Assembly: GCA_037447655.1 (NCBI GenBank)
Contig: JBBHKE010002251.1
Location: forward strand, 1-64,000
Length of the DNA stretch: 64,000 nucleotides
Source of the DNA: Zygnema cylindricum
Taxonomy: Eukaryota > Streptophyta > Zygnematophyceae > Zygnematales > Zygnemataceae
Direction of reading: 5' to 3'
Part shown: in pieces, positions 34,175 to 45,048 of the stretch
Numbering within the stretch: position 1 is the first letter of the stretch
Layout: every line of letters begins with the position of its first letter
Translations under genes and position numbers: made by a program
Notes under the pieces: model-generated
Told to the model about the DNA's origin: nothing
What the model saw: the letters and a program-made list of their open reading frames with translations, nothing else
Databases searched by the model: none

Positions 34175-34654
34175 TGTTAAGGGTAATTTCCGGTCAGTTT
34201 CAATACGTCAACCTTAGTCTCATTTTGTCTTAGGTCAACCGAGACCGTACTCCACTTATTCAAGTACGGTCTCGTCCACTTAGTCTTTTGTCCTACGAGA
34301 ACAAAGACCGTACTCCACTTATTCGAGTGCGGTCTCGTCCACTTTAGTCTCATTTGTCCTATGTGAACAAAACCGTACTCCACTTATTCAAGTGCGGTCT
34401 TATAATTGTACTTTTGGTCTTATTCTTTCCTTTTCTTTTCGTCAATCAACTTTGTCTAATAGATTTGGTCTTTGTGTAGCCGCCCAAATCTACTTTGTGT
34501 AGCGTAGTTCGGTAATATCCACAGTAATTAGCATTTTGTAACTTTGTATGAAAGGATCTCGTTTCATAATGAAATTATCAATCTCGATCACACAATTCAA
34601 ATGTTTTGACTCTCTCTATCTTTTATTATGGCGTCCAATAATCCTACTCCTATA
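34175..34654 (+). mobile_element. 5' LTR of copia element 2
   Basis: 480 bp, starts TGTTAAGGG and ends CTCCTATA, i.e. TG...TA rather than TG...CA. It contains three tandem hairpin-prone units built from GACCGTACTCCACTTATTC and AGTACGGTCTCGTCCAC (about 34230-34410). The gag ATG (34628) lies 27 bp before the LTR end. About 13 substitutions and no indels separate it from the 3' LTR. Confidence 0.9.
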
Positions 34655-35493
34655 GGTTATGGGCCAAACCATGCAACTTCCAATAATATTCAAAAGTTCG
34701 ATGGTTCAAATTTCTATGATTGGTCATTTTCTGCCATGCATCTTTTTAAGTTAGAGAAAATTTGGGATTTTTTCACTGGCACATCTAAACCACCAGTCAT
34801 TAATACTACAGATGACGCGGCGACCAAAACAACCAAAACTCAAGAAATCGCGGAATGGAAAGTTAAGGACGACAACGCTCACGCGCGCCTAATAATGGCA
34901 CTAACGACAGAAAAAACGCGACTCATTCGAGGCGCCCTCACGTCGGCTGACGCTTGGTCTCGTTTGACGGCCGCGTACGTACAAACCGGTTGGGCGGCTC
35001 GTCGCAATCAAAAGCGAGCATTTTTCAATTTATTGAAAAAGACGACGGAATCAATGCAAGATTGGATAAGTACAGTTGCCTATTTTCAGGGAAGTGTGTA
35101 ATGATTGGCGTAATCTTGTCTGATGAAGATTTGTCATCCACTTTATTAGGGGGCTTGCCATAATCTTTCGCACCTTTCATCTCATCTTTTGACAATCTTG
35201 AGAATCCGATCTCTTTTTACATTTTATGTACAAAATTAATGCATGAAGAAACAAAAATCTTGTCTTTTTTTGCATCTAACCCTTCCCAAGTCAACGCGTA
35301 CTTTGCTTCAAATTTTAAACCTAACTTGGGGGGGCCGCCGTCTGTCATTTGCAATTATTGCAAAAATCTAGGACACACGGCAACCGAATGTCACAAGCTG
35401 GCACGCAAAAAAGCTGCAGAGGCGTCAAATTCCAATTCCAACGGTGAAGCCAAAAAGGCTCACGTTCTCCCCACTCCTACTCCATTTCCCTAG
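34628..35493 (+). pseudogene. copia element 2 gag, with frameshift and stops
   Basis: The start codon is inside the LTR and the PBS is translated as GYGP. The N-terminal part (34628-35101) has the conserved copia gag capsid pattern (FDGSNFYDW, then AW.RL). A frame change occurs near 35090 and a stop at 35161. The downstream part codes a CCHC zinc knuckle CNYCKNLGHTATEC at about 35350-35391. A stop at 35491 separates it from the protease. An earlier start outside the LTR is not available in this frame. Confidence 0.8.
34655..34665 (+). other. Half-tRNA-type primer binding site, copia element 2
   Basis: GGTTATGGGCC abuts the LTR end ...CTATA. It is an 11-nt complement of GGCCCAUAACC in the anticodon arm of initiator tRNA-Met, as in Drosophila copia. 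It lies in the gag reading frame. Confidence 0.85.
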
Positions 35494-35646
35494 TCCTCCC
35501 CGCAATCTGTTTTTCCCGCAAATTTTCCGTACCATTACCGTTATCCTCCTCCATACCAATTTCCACATCACTCCACCCCCTTTGCCGCCGCCCATTTCGC
35601 GTCATACAATCCCCATTGGCCAATCCCTCCACCTCTCCCTTCTTTT

Positions 35647-36400
35647 TTGTCTAATCCTCCTCTCGCATCCGCAAATCCTTCTGGTCCTCCCCCAGCTCCG
35701 GAATTCGGCTACGGAAATCTCGCCCACTCCGGTCTGGACATTTCTTTTACACCCGGGTATGCGTTTTTATCTCATACCACGCATAATGATTGGATCATTG
35801 ATAGTGGTGCCAGTCATCACCTCTCTCCTCGATCTGATTGGTTTACACATTTAAGTCCTTTAATCTCCCCTATGCAGATACGTTTAGGGGACGACCGCAA
35901 CCTATTGGCCACTCACTCTGGCCACGTCCGCATTCCAAATTCCTCGATTAACATTGAGAATGTCCTTTTAGTCCCTGGCTTAGCTCGGAATTTATTTTTT
36001 GTTCGAGTCGCTATGACTGACGGCGTTAAGGCCCAGTTTGATGAAGATAGCGTTCAATTTTTAAACAAAAAGGACAAAATTAGCGTAGGTTTTGGAATAG
36101 CAAAAGACTCTATGTATTTTTTACAATCCTACAATCCTAAAAATCTTTTTGCATCAAGTGTTAGCGTCCCTTTTGCTTTAAATGCTTGTGCAGACGATTT
36201 TTCCCTTTGGCATTTACGCTATGGGCATTTAAATAGCGCTAGTTTAACATCTTTGCCAAAACTTGTAACCGAAATCAACTCTTTTTCTAACAAAAAATTG
36301 GATTTTTGTCATAGGTGCATTCAAGGCAAATGCCTCGTCAATCTTTCCCTATCAGTACTACCATTATCACGGAAACACTTGCTCTCATTCACGCCAACGT
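35647..36400 (+). pseudogene. copia element 2 protease and GAG-pre-integrase
   Basis: Aspartic protease motif DSGASHHL near 35800, followed by the usual GxHxGH-type zinc module: LWHLRYGH near 36210 and C..C near 36305-36320 (HHCC). The frame changes near 36330 relative to the integrase-RT frame, so a frameshift interrupts what should be one polyprotein. Confidence 0.8.
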
Positions 36401-39080
36401 ATGCGGTCCCATGCGCACACGAAGTTTTGGCGGCTCCTTGTACTTTGTTTCTTTCATCGATCATGCCACCCGCTTTTCCCATGTGTATACTATTTGTCAT
36501 AAATCTGACGTTTTTGCACGTTTTCAGGAATTTAAAGCGCTTGCAGAAAATTTTCACAACAAGCGCATCAAGGCTTTACGCACTGACAACGGTGGCGAGT
36601 TTATGTCTCACCAATTCTCCTCCTTCCTCGCTCACCATGGCATCTCGCACCAGTTGAGTGCACCATACACCCCTCAGCAGAACGGCGTTGTCGAAAGGTA
36701 CAATCGTACTTTAGCGGAAATGGCTCGATCTATGTTGTATCTTGCAAATTTGCCTTTTTCTTTTTGGGCTGAGGCAACCATATGCGCTAACTACCTTCGT
36801 AACTTGTGCCCGACAAGTCCTAGGCCTAACATTACCCCCATGGAAGCATGGTCCTCTATAAAACCCGATGTCGGCCACCTTCGTACCTTCGGTTGCAAAG
36901 CGTGGTATAAGGACCTCACCCATTCTACCGGGAAATGGGGTGCTCGCGCGTTTCGTGGAATGTTTGTAGAGTATGCCCCAAACTCAAAATCCTACCGCAT
37001 TTGGTGCCCTTCGCGTTGTCGTGTGATCACCACACGTGAGGTTGCTTTTAACGAATCCCCCCTTCTCCAAACTCTCTCCCGTCCTCTCCTTCCATCCTCT
37101 CATGTCGATCTCTCCTCTTATCCCTCTCTTTGTGATTTCCCCACCCCCATCCAATCCCCACCCGACTTTATTTCTCTCTCAGTTCCCCAACTTTCCCCAC
37201 CTCCATTCCCCTCTCTTCATCTTACCCCTAATATCAATGAACCCATCATCTCAAATGATCCCTCTCCCTCCCCATCTCGGTCCTCTCAAATTACCCATGA
37301 CGACGATCCTTTCTTTTCCTCTCTTCCGTCCACTATACTCCCTCCCCCTCCGCTCCTTTCGGATCCCCACCCTCTATTATCCCCCACATATGTCTCCCTT
37401 GATCCATCTCGTCGATACCCGACCAGATCTCGTGGTCCTCCGTCTCGCCTCATTGAGACCATGGGTCATGCATCCCCTGCTTGCGCTTATTCTACTGGTG
37501 CCTCTGCCTCTCTCATCTCCACTCCTCTTTCACTCAAATCCGCTCTCAAACGCCCAGACTCTCATCTATGGAAAAGTGCAGTTCAAGCAGAGTATTCCGC
37601 CCTCATATCCAACAACACTTGGAATCTTGTTCCTCTTCCTTCAGGTCGCAAAGCCACCGGTTCAAAGTGGGTTTTTCGCGTTAAACAAAAAGCGGACAGA
37701 TCCGTCGACAAATACAAAGCCCGATTGGTAGCCAAGGGATTCTCTCAAATTGAAGGTATAGATTTCACTGAAACTTATGCTCCAGTTGCTCGTCTCACGT
37801 CGATTCGCGCTCTCCTTGCATTAGCTGCTGAACATGATTTCCATATTCATCAAATGGACGTTAAAAATGCCTTTTTGAACGGTGTCCTCTCAGAAAACAT
37901 TTATATGCAGCAACTCGAAGGGTATGTGTCCCCTGGCTCTGAACACTTAGTCTGTCACCTCATGAAAACAATATACGGTTTGAAACAATCTCCTTGTGTT
38001 TGGAACCATACTATCGATGCCACTATGAAGAAAGAAGGCTTCACTCGCATTGACGCTGACTTTAGCATCTATTCTCGTGGCTCAGGTGCTTGTTTAATTA
38101 TCGTTGCTATTTTTGTTGATGACCTCATCCTTGTTGGTCCGTCTCTTTCTAAAATTTCCAGCGTTAAACTCCTTCTTCAACGTCATTTTGACATGAGTGA
38201 CCTCGGTGAACTCACATACTACCTTGGAATCCAAGTCATCCGTAATCGCTCGGCTAAGACACTTTGCCTCTCCCAGGAAACCTTTGTCTCTAATCTCCTT
38301 GACCGTTTTGGTATGGCCGATTGCTCTTCTATCTCCACCCCTTTGGATGCCAATTCTCCTCTTGTCCCCTCCACCAACACCCTCCTCTCCCCTCCGCTCC
38401 ATGCCACTTACCGCTCTATGGTGGGCGCTCTTATGTATGTCATGCAAGCCACTCGGCCAGATATTGCTACAGCGGTTACAAAACTTAGTCAATTTCTTCA
38501 GAGGCCTTCTCCATATCATCTTGTGGCTGCTAAACGAGTCTTTAGGTATCTACAAGGCACTAAATCATTCTGCCTCACTTACTCCTCCTCTGGTTCTACT
38601 GCCCTCTTCGGCTTTGTTGACTCCGATTGGGTGCAAGATGAGCTTTCCCGCCGTTCTACTACTGGCTCGTGTTTTTTCATGGGGAATGGACTTATCTCTT
38701 GGTCTTGCAGGAAACAACCTACTACAGCTTGCTCCAGTAATGAGGCCGAATACATGGCTGCCTGCCATGCCGCTAAGGAAGCTGTTTGGCTTCGAACCCT
38801 TCTCACCAATCTTGGTTTTCCTCCACCCGGACCCACTCCCATCTACTCCGACTCTCAAGGTGCCCTTGCTTTGATCAAGAATCCAGTTCACCATAAGCGC
38901 ACCAAGCACATCGACATCCAATATCACTATTCTCGTCAGCGTGTCGAGGATGGAACCCTTCAATTTCTCTATGTGAAATCTGCGGATCAGGTTGCTGACT
39001 TTCTCACCAAAGCTCTTCATCGCCCCCATTTTGAGCAGCATCGTTTCTCCTCCGGCCTTCGTCCTCCACCTTCCTCCTAA
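36315..39080 (+). CDS. copia element 2 integrase-RT-RNase H, long intact frame
   Basis: 921 codons open. Integrase core: the first catalytic position reads HANVCGP (usual H-S/T-D), so Asp is replaced by Asn (codon AAC). The second (TDNGGEF, near 36590) and third (NGVVERYN, near 36690) are intact. The RT has QMDVKNAFLNG near 37850 and FVDDLI near 38115. RNase H has DSDW near 38620, the SSNEAEYMA segment near 38740, SDSQGAL near 38845 and HHKRTKHIDI near 38890. It ends at TAA 39078-39080 before the polypurine tract. Confidence 0.88.
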   Translation: MHSRQMPRQSFPISTTIITETLALIHANVCGPMRTRSFGGSLYFVSFIDHATRFSHVYTICHKSDVFARFQEFKALAENFHNKRIKALRTDNGGEFMSHQFSSFLAHHGISHQLSAPYTPQQNGVVERYNRTLAEMARSMLYLANLPFSFWAEATICANYLRNLCPTSPRPNITPMEAWSSIKPDVGHLRTFGCKAWYKDLTHSTGKWGARAFRGMFVEYAPNSKSYRIWCPSRCRVITTREVAFNESPLLQTLSRPLLPSSHVDLSSYPSLCDFPTPIQSPPDFISLSVPQLSPPPFPSLHLTPNINEPIISNDPSPSPSRSSQITHDDDPFFSSLPSTILPPPPLLSDPHPLLSPTYVSLDPSRRYPTRSRGPPSRLIETMGHASPACAYSTGASASLISTPLSLKSALKRPDSHLWKSAVQAEYSALISNNTWNLVPLPSGRKATGSKWVFRVKQKADRSVDKYKARLVAKGFSQIEGIDFTETYAPVARLTSIRALLALAAEHDFHIHQMDVKNAFLNGVLSENIYMQQLEGYVSPGSEHLVCHLMKTIYGLKQSPCVWNHTIDATMKKEGFTRIDADFSIYSRGSGACLIIVAIFVDDLILVGPSLSKISSVKLLLQRHFDMSDLGELTYYLGIQVIRNRSAKTLCLSQETFVSNLLDRFGMADCSSISTPLDANSPLVPSTNTLLSPPLHATYRSMVGALMYVMQATRPDIATAVTKLSQFLQRPSPYHLVAAKRVFRYLQGTKSFCLTYSSSGSTALFGFVDSDWVQDELSRRSTTGSCFFMGNGLISWSCRKQPTTACSSNEAEYMAACHAAKEAVWLRTLLTNLGFPPPGPTPIYSDSQGALALIKNPVHHKRTKHIDIQYHYSRQRVEDGTLQFLYVKSADQVADFLTKALHRPHFEQHRFSSGLRPPPSS

Positions 39081-39144
39081 TTCTTCCAATTACCCTTTAT
39101 TTTTCATCTAAATTACTCCTTTGTAGTTTTAGATTGAGGGGGGG

Positions 39145-39624
39145 TGTTAAGGGTAATTTCCGGTCAGTTTCCATACGTCAACCTTAGTCTTATTTTGTCT
39201 TAGGTCAACCGAGACCGTACTCCACTTATTCAAGTACGGTCTCGTCCACTTAGTCTTTTGTCCTACGAGAACAAAGATCGTACTCCACTTATTCGAGTGC
39301 GTTCTCGTCCACTTTAGTCTCATTTGTCCTATGTGAACAAAACCGTACTCCACTTATTCAAGTGTGGTCTTATAATTGTACTTTTGGTCTTATTCTTTCC
39401 TTTTCTTTTCGTCAGTCAACTTTGTCTAATAGATTTGGTCTTTGTGTAGCCGCCCAAATCTACTTTAAGTAGCGTAGTTCGGTACTATCCACAGTAATTA
39501 GCATTTTGTAACTTTGTATAAAAGGATCTCGTTTCATAGTGAAATTATCAATCTCGATCACACAATTCAAATGTTATGACTCTCTCTATCTTTTATTATG
39601 GCGTCCAATAATTCTACTCCTATA
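39145..39624 (+). mobile_element. 3' LTR of copia element 2
   Basis: 480 bp, TGTTAAGGG...CTCCTATA, preceded by the polypurine tract and followed by TSD TCCAG (39625-39629). It ends with a copy of the gag start codon and the first eight codons. Confidence 0.9.
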
Positions 39625-39629
39625 TCCAG

Positions 39630-40170
39630 AAAATTGAAGGGTCGTGTTTGGGAGCTCATGGGCCGAACTTAGACCAACCTTGGGTAGACACTGTAGTAAT
39701 TCAAGTGGTGTCGGTAGATGATTTTAATAGGGCCCATAAAAATCAGGTACTGTGGGCCATTGTTTTTTTTTTACAACAACAAAGCAATGCATCGAATTGT
39801 AAAACATGTTGAGCTAAAAAAATGTTGTAGGCAAATTGACAGAAGTAGTTAGAGAGAGGGAGGAAATAAATAGGAGTCATAATTTTGTGCAAAAAGGTAT
39901 TTTAACATTGCGTGATATATGTGTTGTTTTGAAGTGACTACTGGAACTGAAGACGATGAGGATGCAGGTGTAGTTATTCCAGAATGAAAATAAGGAAGAA
40001 ACTTTCACAACCGATGTGAAAGACAACACCTTCAACATTGGATGAATCACAAACCAAAGATATAATAGCTCGTTCAACATTGGATAAATCACAAACCAAA
40101 GATATAATAGCTCTACAAACATACCACAACGTAGATAGTATTAGGATAAAAGACACAAAAAATTACCAAT
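39630..40170. other. Intergenic, no gene seen
   Basis: Right-hand flank of the element 2 insertion site. Contains a 47-bp direct repeat ('ttggat(g/a)aatcacaaaccaaagatataatagctc' at 40036-40073 and 40078-40115). No gene recognised. Confidence 0.45.
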
Positions 40171-40844
40171 AATTATGCCCACAAATCTGTGAGATATTCA
40201 CATCTATAAATGCCAAAAACAACATAACATGTGCAGTTTTTGCCTACAAAGTGTTCATTCCTACAAAATTGTCAAAGTCCTACTCATATACACTGAAGCC
40301 TATGCTGCTTAATATACGAAGGGCTGCTTAATATACGGAGGGATACCAGTCGTACAATAAATACCTAACACATTTAATACAGTGAGTATAATCGAACCGA
40401 ACAAGGTACGTTATACAAAAAGAATCCTACACTAATTAGCTAACCACACAAAGATAAAAATTTGATGAACCAAATATTTACAAAGGAGTAGGATTCTGAA
40501 TGCCACGTCAAGTTGTCGTGTATGTGGTCCACTCGGACCAGCATTTGTTGGCGGTCTCTGTCTGCCACCTAGATATCAGATTCGGCACCGTAGATTAATC
40601 TTTATGTGCCATTTCGTCCTCAAGTGTATCTATGCACCAACAAATGGATATTCTGGAGTTGCTTCTTTTTTGTGGTGACGTGTGACTAGGGAGTGTATAC
40701 AAAGGTGTACTCCTTACCGAGCTGGAGTAAAATCAATTCTAGTTTTTACTAAACCGAACTTATAACCAAACATATGCTAAGTTGTGAAAAACTCTCTCCC
40801 TCACACTCGAGGCATAGAGAGGACTAAAGCTTCCCAAAACAACA
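40171..40844 (-). mobile_element. Probable 3' LTR of copia element 3 (lower end uncertain)
   Basis: On the minus strand the element 3 pol end is followed by GATGAG and TGTTGTTTTGGGAAGC, closely matching the LTR start of element 1 (TGTTGTTTTTCAAAGC). The LTR therefore starts at 40844 and runs to lower coordinates. The end could not be fixed; 40171 is a guess. Confidence 0.4.
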
Positions 40845-42617
40845 CTCATCTAAAGCTTTAGACTTTGCTACCCACTTAAGCCGCATGCCTCTCTGCAAAA
40901 CTTTGCACAAATTTAATTTAGGTGCAGGCAAGGGTTTAGTCATAATGTCAGCAACCATCTTCTCATCTGGTAAATAACTGAGTTTTAGAACTCTTCCCAT
41001 AACCTTCTCTCTCACAAAGTGTAGCTTCATATCAATGTGTTTGCTCTTAAAGTGATCGCTAAGATTAGATGCAATAGTAATAGCAGCGTGATAGTCACAC
41101 CACACTCTTTAAGGTCCAAAATGCATAAAACAAAACTCTTGGAGGAGAGAATTTACCCAAAGTACCTTCTTCACAGCTGAGCTGGCCACCATGTACTCAG
41201 CCTCCATAGTAGACTGAGTTGTCACCTTCTGAATTTTGCTGCTCCAGCAGCATGTCCCACTTCCAATATCCAAATTATATCCGATTGTAGAGCGCCGGCT
41301 TAGCATATCTCTATAGCTCGCATTGCTCCGTGTCTGAATTTTTACTTCCTCTCCACCTAGAGATAGTCGGAGGTTTCGAGTTCCTGCAAAATACCGAAAA
41401 ACTCTCTTTGTTGCCTTCCAATATGACTTCTTTGGATTTTGCAAACTTCGGTTTAAGGCTCTATCAGATGTTGCAATATCCGGACGAGTACAATTCATGA
41501 AGTAGATAAGGCTTTGGACAATTTGCCTGTAAGGAATAAAGGATATAGAATCTACCTCCCCTAACTCTAAAGAGTCATCAATCACCACCCTACCATCTGA
41601 TTCCTTCCCCTCTATTTTTTGTCTGAACTCCATAGGAGTAGAACTCTTCTTTTCCTCTGGCATGTTGAACCTTTCAAGCATGTTCCCAATGGCTTACTTC
41701 CGTGTCAAATAAATTAGTCATTGTTTTCTATCATTTTCTCCCTAAATTCCCAAAATATACTTAGCCTCCCCTAAATTTTTCATTTCGAACTAGGAATTCA
41801 GAGTTGTTTTTATTTTGTTTATTTCATTGATGGATTTACCTAGCAGCAGCAAATCATCAACATAAATAGCAATATACATCACTCCATCTCCCCTTTCCGT
41901 TACATAAAGTGAAGGATCTGAATAGATTCTAGTAAAGCCAAGATTTGTCAAAAAATCATTGAGTTTCAGGTTCCATTATCGTGGAGCCTGCTTAAGACCA
42001 TAAAGGGATCTCAGCAGTTTACAGACCTGATTTTCTTTCTATTTCTCTGCATACCCCTCTGGGTGCTTCTTATACATAACTTGCTCTAAATCCCCATGCA
42101 AGAAAGTGGTCTTCACATCCATTTGATGCAACTCGATATCTTTTATTGTTGATGTCAGAAAAGAATCCTAGGAGTAGGAAAATGAAGTACAGGTGAGAAA
42201 ATCTTCTCATAATCAATGCCCTCTTTTTTAGTATAACCCTTAGCAGCAAGCTTGGCCTTATATCTCTCAATAGTATTATCCGGATTTAATTTTAAGTTGA
42301 ATACCCACTTACAACCGATCGCTTTCCTATCCGGTGGAAGTTCCACAAGCTATGAAGTTTGAGCTTTCATGATTGCCTTTATCTCGTCATTTGTTTCAGT
42401 AATCTACATATCTTTTTCTGTAACGGAGAAGGCTTCTTGAATGGTAAGAGGGAGGATCCCCTATGCTTGCAGAATAAGCATAATCCACTCGTTCAACTCT
42501 TAGCCTGCTGCTTTTTCTTCTTCCCCCCTAAAAATCTAAGCCGGAACTGTTGGTCTTCGGCGTTGCCTTGTTGGAGGAGGAGGAGGAGGAAGAAGAGGGG
42601 GAGGAGGAGGAGGAGGA

Positions 42618-42648
<31 letters not shown>

Positions 42649-44830
42649 GAGGAGGATGAGGAGGAGGAGGAGGAGGAGGAGGAGGAGGAGGAGGAGGAGG
42701 AGGAGGAGGAGGAGGAGGAGGAGGAGGAGGAGGAACAAGAGGAGGAGGAGGAGGGGGTGGTGGTGGGGGAGGAGGAGGAGGAGGAAGAGGAGGAGGAGGA
42801 GGAAAAGGAGGAGAAGGTTTAGTTGCATCTTCAACAGCAAGAGGAACTGGCTGCCCAAAAACTTGTGGACAATGGCTTTTTTCTGTGTCAAATAAATCAA
42901 TCAATGTTTTCTATCTCTTTCTACTTGAATTCCCAAAATATACTGAGCCTCCCATAAATCCTTCATTTTGAACCGAAATTCAGAAATGATTTTATTTTGT
43001 TAATTTTATTAATGGATTTGCTTAATAGCATCAAATCATCCACATAAACAACAATATAAATAACTCCACCTTCCCATTCTATTACATAAAGTGAATGATC
43101 TGAACTGTTTCTAGTAAAACCAAGATTAGTCAAAAAATCATCCTGTTTCAGGTTCCACCATCGTGGAGCTTGCTTCAGGCCAAAATAGGACTTCAACAGT
43201 TTACAGATCACATTTTCTTTTCATTTCTCTACATACCCCTCTGGCTGCTTCATATATATAACTTTCTTTAAATCCCTATGCAAGAAAGTTGTTTTCACAT
43301 CCAAAGTTGTTTTCACATCCATCTGATGCAGTTATATATCCTCTATTGCTGCTAGAGATATAAAAAGTCTAACAGTAGGAAAGCGAACTACAGGTGAGAA
43401 AGTCTCATCATTATCAATACCTTCTTTCTGGATATAACCCTTAGCAACAAGCCTAGCCATATATCTCTCAATGGCATTATCAAGATTCGGTTTTAACTTG
43501 AAGACCCACTTACAACCGACCACTTTCCGATCCAATGGAAGTTCCACAAGCTCCCACGTTTGAGCCTCTATGATTGACTTTCTCTGGTCGTTTGCCACAG
43601 TAATCCACTTATCTTTTTCTAGAACGAAAAAGGTTTCTTGAATGGTAGAAGACTGTCGTGTGTTTGCAGAATAAGCATAGTCCACTCGATCACCTCTCAG
43701 CCGACTGTTTTGTCTTCTTCACCTCGGAAAATCTGAAGCGTGAATTGTTCGTCCTCGGCGTTGCCTCGAAGGAGGAGGAGGAGGAGGTTCAGTTGCATCT
43801 TCAACAGCAAGAGGATTTGGATGCTCAAAAACATGTGGCAATTCGGAGGTAGAAGAGGAAGGGGAAGGTGCCGATTGCTTGATAGAAGTCTGCTCAAGGA
43901 TGATATACTATTGCGGTTTTTTTTTCTTTTCCGCCTCATTTATGCTAAAAACTTTGATAGATTGACTTTCTTCCTTGAGCTGAACATTCTTACCAATTTG
44001 AATTTTATTTTTATGAGGATTATACACTCTATATCCTACAGATTCATCATCATAGCCCAAAAATATCCTAAGTACAGATTTCGGGCTTAATTTCCAATTG
44101 TGAAGATTATCCAACATAAAACATTTACTTCCAAATACTCTAAAATGACTGACATTCGAATTCCTCCTTGTCCACATTTCATATGGTGTTTTATCCTTAA
44201 TTGTTCTGGTTTTTATTCTTATTCTAATGTAAGAAGCACAGTGAAAAGCTTCCCCCTAGAATTTCGGATCCACACCATTATCCATCATCATAGATTTAGC
44301 ACATTCAGTCAAAGTTCTATAAAGTCTTTTAGCCAGACTATTGTGTTCCATAGTGTAAGGAACACTAAACTCATGAGAAATTCCATTTTCTTTGAAGTAT
44401 TCAGCAATGGCATTTGATACTTACTCTCCACCATTGTCAGGTCGCAAAGCAAGGATCGGTTTCCTGTGAAGTTTCTTTGCCCATATTCAGAAATGCTTGA
44501 AATGTATGAAGACCTCGCTCTTCTCCTTCATAAAGTTAACTCGGCTGAATTGTGAGTAGTCATCGGTAAAGGTAACAAGGTATTTGCTGCCACCAAGGGA
44601 AGGAACTTTGGCTGGTCCCCATACATCCGAGTGGATAAGGCTGAGAAGATCCTTTGCTCGATAATCTGAAGTCTATGGTATGGGAAGCTTATGAAGCTTC
44701 TCGAGAGCACATCCATCACAAACATGGGATTATGTTTGACCTAGTTTGACACCTTTTATGAAATTAGTCTTCACCATCTTTTCAAGCCTCTCATTATGAA
44801 CATGCCCAAGCCCCACGTGCAAACACATAA
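40824..44830 (-). pseudogene. Ty1/copia element 3, minus strand, 5'-truncated, with an internal RT duplication
   Basis: Reading from high to low coordinates: zinc module and integrase (44830-43900; SDNGGE-like near 44450, the third catalytic Glu replaced in NSLAKR near 44335), a proline/serine hinge, RT first copy (43685-42963, YVDDLM near 43045), a second hinge containing an expanded GGA/CCT tract (42900-42540), RT second copy (42346-41700, YVDDLL near 41880), then RT end and RNase H (41681-40824). Frames are broken in many places. Gag and protease are missing. The duplicated part is about 1.15 kb. Confidence 0.8.
42570..42815. repeat. (GGA)n microsatellite in the duplicated copia hinge
   Basis: About 245 bp of imperfect GGA/GAG units on the plus strand (CCT on the coding minus strand). 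The sister hinge copy at 43769-43787 has only about six units, so the tract expanded after the duplication. Confidence 0.92.
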
Positions 44831-45048
44831 TCCTATTCGTTCTTCAACTGTTGTTTTAAATAAAATAGACTTGCGAGTCATTTTCAAATATAGTTTGAAG
44901 ATGACGTTTTTTTACGTGGCAGTGGGTCGAAAAGAGTAAGACGACAAGCTGTAATACATTTCAAGTTTCACGATGACTCAAATTTTCCTATGGTTTTCGC
45001 GATTTTTTTGTACGGCAGAAGATTTTTCTCGCTGCAGGCTCTGTTTTG
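44831..45048. other. Short intergenic stretch
   Basis: No feature recognised between the truncated copia element 3 and the TIR element at 45049. Confidence 0.4.

Larger units (their letters stand above)
34175..39624 (+). mobile_element. Ty1/copia retrotransposon, element 2 (young, nearly intact)
   Basis: 5450 bp with 480-bp LTRs at both ends, a 5-bp TSD (TCCAG), a half-tRNA PBS at 34655 and a polypurine tract ATTGAGGGGGGG before 39145. Coding order gag, protease, integrase, RT, RNase H is typical copia. The integrase-RT-RNase H part is open for 921 codons (36315-39080). Gag and protease contain frame breaks: near 35090, stop at 35161, stop at 35491, and near 36330. LTR difference of about 13/480 marks a recent insertion. 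Confidence 0.92.

Noticed and set aside
34177-34383. Minus-strand open frame with repeated HSNKWST-like peptides, also at 39147-39353
   Set aside because: Lies wholly in the LTR hairpin repeats and appears identically in both LTRs; a repeat artefact.
38094-39089. Minus-strand open frames of 60-170 codons
   Set aside because: Shadows of the intact copia element 2 RT-RNase H frame on the plus strand.
42359-42904. Open frames coding long Arg, Glu, Leu or Pro runs on both strands
   Set aside because: All are readings of the (GGA)n microsatellite inside the copia element 3 hinge.
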